Both the position numbers and the translations under genes were made by a program. From assembly GCA_015655225.1 (NCBI GenBank), contig JAATFK010000483.1, positions 1-6,438 of the forward strand: 6,438 nucleotides of DNA, read 5' to 3'. Below the pieces are notes generated by a model that ran no database searches, was not told the origin of the DNA, and was given only the letters and a program-made list of their open reading frames with translations. This document shows positions 5,737 to 6,438 of this stretch, one piece after another. Each line of letters starts with the position of its first letter. Position 1 is the stretch's first letter. The DNA comes from Solirubrobacterales bacterium (lineage in GTDB: Bacteria > Actinomycetota > Thermoleophilia > Solirubrobacterales > Solirubrobacteraceae).

Positions 5737-5769
5737 GGCGGCGTGCCACACCCCGGAGGGCGTGCCGCC
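5737..5769. repeat. imperfect inverted repeat with an embedded 8-base direct repeat, possible weak terminator
   Basis: GGCGGC (5737-5742) and GCCGCC (5764-5769) are inverted arms, and GGCGTGCC occurs twice in direct orientation (5740-5747 and 5759-5766). As minus-strand RNA the stem is 6 bp, two mismatches, then 3 bp; as plus-strand RNA the mismatches become G-U pairs. It follows the dehydrogenase stop and could terminate it weakly. Confidence 0.3.
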
Positions 5770-5775
5770 GCGCTT

Positions 5776-6438
5776 CTATCTGATGTGCACGCCCGAGATC
5801 GCGCGTGCGATCACGAGGCGCTGGATCTCGGAGGTGCCCTCGAAGATCGTGTAGATCTTGGCGTCGCGGTGCCAGCGCTCGACCGGGAACTCGCGCGTGT
5901 AGCCGTTGCCGCCGAGGATCTGGATCGCCCGCTCGGTCGCCCAGACGGCTACCTCGCCGGCCTTCAGCTTGCTCATCGAGCCCTCGGCGGCGGCGAACGG
6001 CTTGCCCGTTCTCCCCATCCACGAGGCGCGCCAGACGAGCAGCCGGGCGGCGTCGATCTCCATCTTCATGTCCGCGAGCGCGAACGCGATCGCCTGGTTC
6101 TCGATGATCGCGCGCCCGAACTGGGAGCGGTCTCTCGCGTACTGGAGCGCGTACTCGTAGGCCGCGCGGGCGATCCCGATCGCCTGCGCGCCGACCGTCG
6201 GGCGCGAGGCCTCGAACGTCGCCATCGCCGCCTGTCCGCGCGATCTGACGCCCTCGCGGGCGCGCGCCAGCCGCTAGTCGAGCTTCTCTCTGCCGCCCAG
6301 CAGGCAGGCGCCGGGGATGCGGCAGTCGTCGAGGAAGACGTCGGCCGTGTGCGACGCGCGCAGCCCGTGCTTCTTCACCTTCGTCCCCATCTGGAGGCCG
6401 GGGGTGCCGGGCGGGATCACGAACGACGCCTGGCCGCG
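5776..6438 (-). pseudogene. acyl-CoA dehydrogenase, C-terminal two thirds, interrupted by an in-frame TAG; 5' end outside window
   Basis: Reading from the window end, 54 codons of the middle beta domain (VIPPGTPGLQMG, HGLRASHTADVFLDDCRIPG) run into TAG at 6274-6276. The same frame then continues for 165 codons of the C-terminal helical domain: [60 protein letters not shown] and [19 protein letters not shown], ending at TAG 5776-5778. The EGT Glu is the usual catalytic base of short/medium-chain enzymes, which oxidise acyl-CoA to enoyl-CoA with FAD. The interruption sits in [20 protein letters not shown]; from memory relatives read [12 protein letters not shown], so one change GAG to TAG explains it. 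No frameshift or other damage is visible. It may be a fresh nonsense mutation, a sequencing error, or a read-through codon. Translation from ATG 6225 would give only 149 residues without the FAD-binding middle domain. Confidence 0.85.

Noticed and set aside
4645..5751. Minus-strand open frame of 368 codons
   Set aside because: Arg-rich shadow in another frame of the YihY-type gene.
5004..5783. Plus-strand open frame of 259 codons
   Set aside because: Asp/Arg/His-rich shadow opposite the YihY-type gene.
5776..6225. A complete 149-residue dehydrogenase-like gene starting at ATG 6225
   Set aside because: Homology-like sequence continues in frame upstream of this Met on both sides of the TAG, so the Met is internal to a longer interrupted gene.
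1..6438. CRISPR arrays, tRNA or rRNA genes, insertion sequences, attachment sites
   Set aside because: No regularly spaced repeats, cloverleaf-like sequence, transposase motifs or flanking repeats were seen on either strand.

Overview
This GC-rich window (third codon positions mostly G or C) looks like an actinobacterial chromosome. Gene content and protein style suggest the Thermoleophilia/Solirubrobacterales (Conexibacter-like); that placement is inference from memory, not a search. Arginine is often AGA despite the high GC. No rRNA, tRNA, CRISPR array, insertion sequence or phage gene is visible, and no gene-free stretch exceeds about 190 bases.

Layout from left to right. (1) 1-1303, minus: an arylsulfotransferase-family protein with an N-terminal membrane anchor, cut by the window start. 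(2) 1304-1424: a divergent promoter region with a good TTGACA / TAACGT promoter firing right, a palindrome between the two boxes, and no Shine-Dalgarno. (3) 1425-2852, plus: a 14-helix DHA2/EmrB-QacA type drug efflux transporter. (4) 2889-3635, minus: a conserved-looking multi-pass membrane protein with HIHH and DEFALWLHLED motifs, convergent with the transporter. (5) 3636-3822: a divergent region holding the long leader of a cold shock gene, with a hairpin and a sequence able to pair with the ribosome binding site. (6) 3823-4029, plus: a CspA-family cold shock protein, followed by a 13-bp-stem terminator. (7) 4101-4648, minus: two small unrecognised genes, of 58 and 124 codons, joined by a GTGA stop/start overlap. 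(8) 4716-5708, minus: a YihY/BrkB-family membrane protein. (9) 5776-6438, minus: the middle and C-terminal part of an acyl-CoA dehydrogenase, interrupted by one in-frame TAG where relatives appear to have a GAG Glu codon, and cut by the window end.

Most genes look like independent chromosomal units rather than one pathway. The sulfotransferase and efflux pump share a divergent promoter region and could be co-regulated. The best candidates for something undescribed are the coupled two-gene cassette, the possible fold-back control of the cold shock ribosome binding site, the amber-interrupted dehydrogenase, and the histidine/acid-rich membrane protein.
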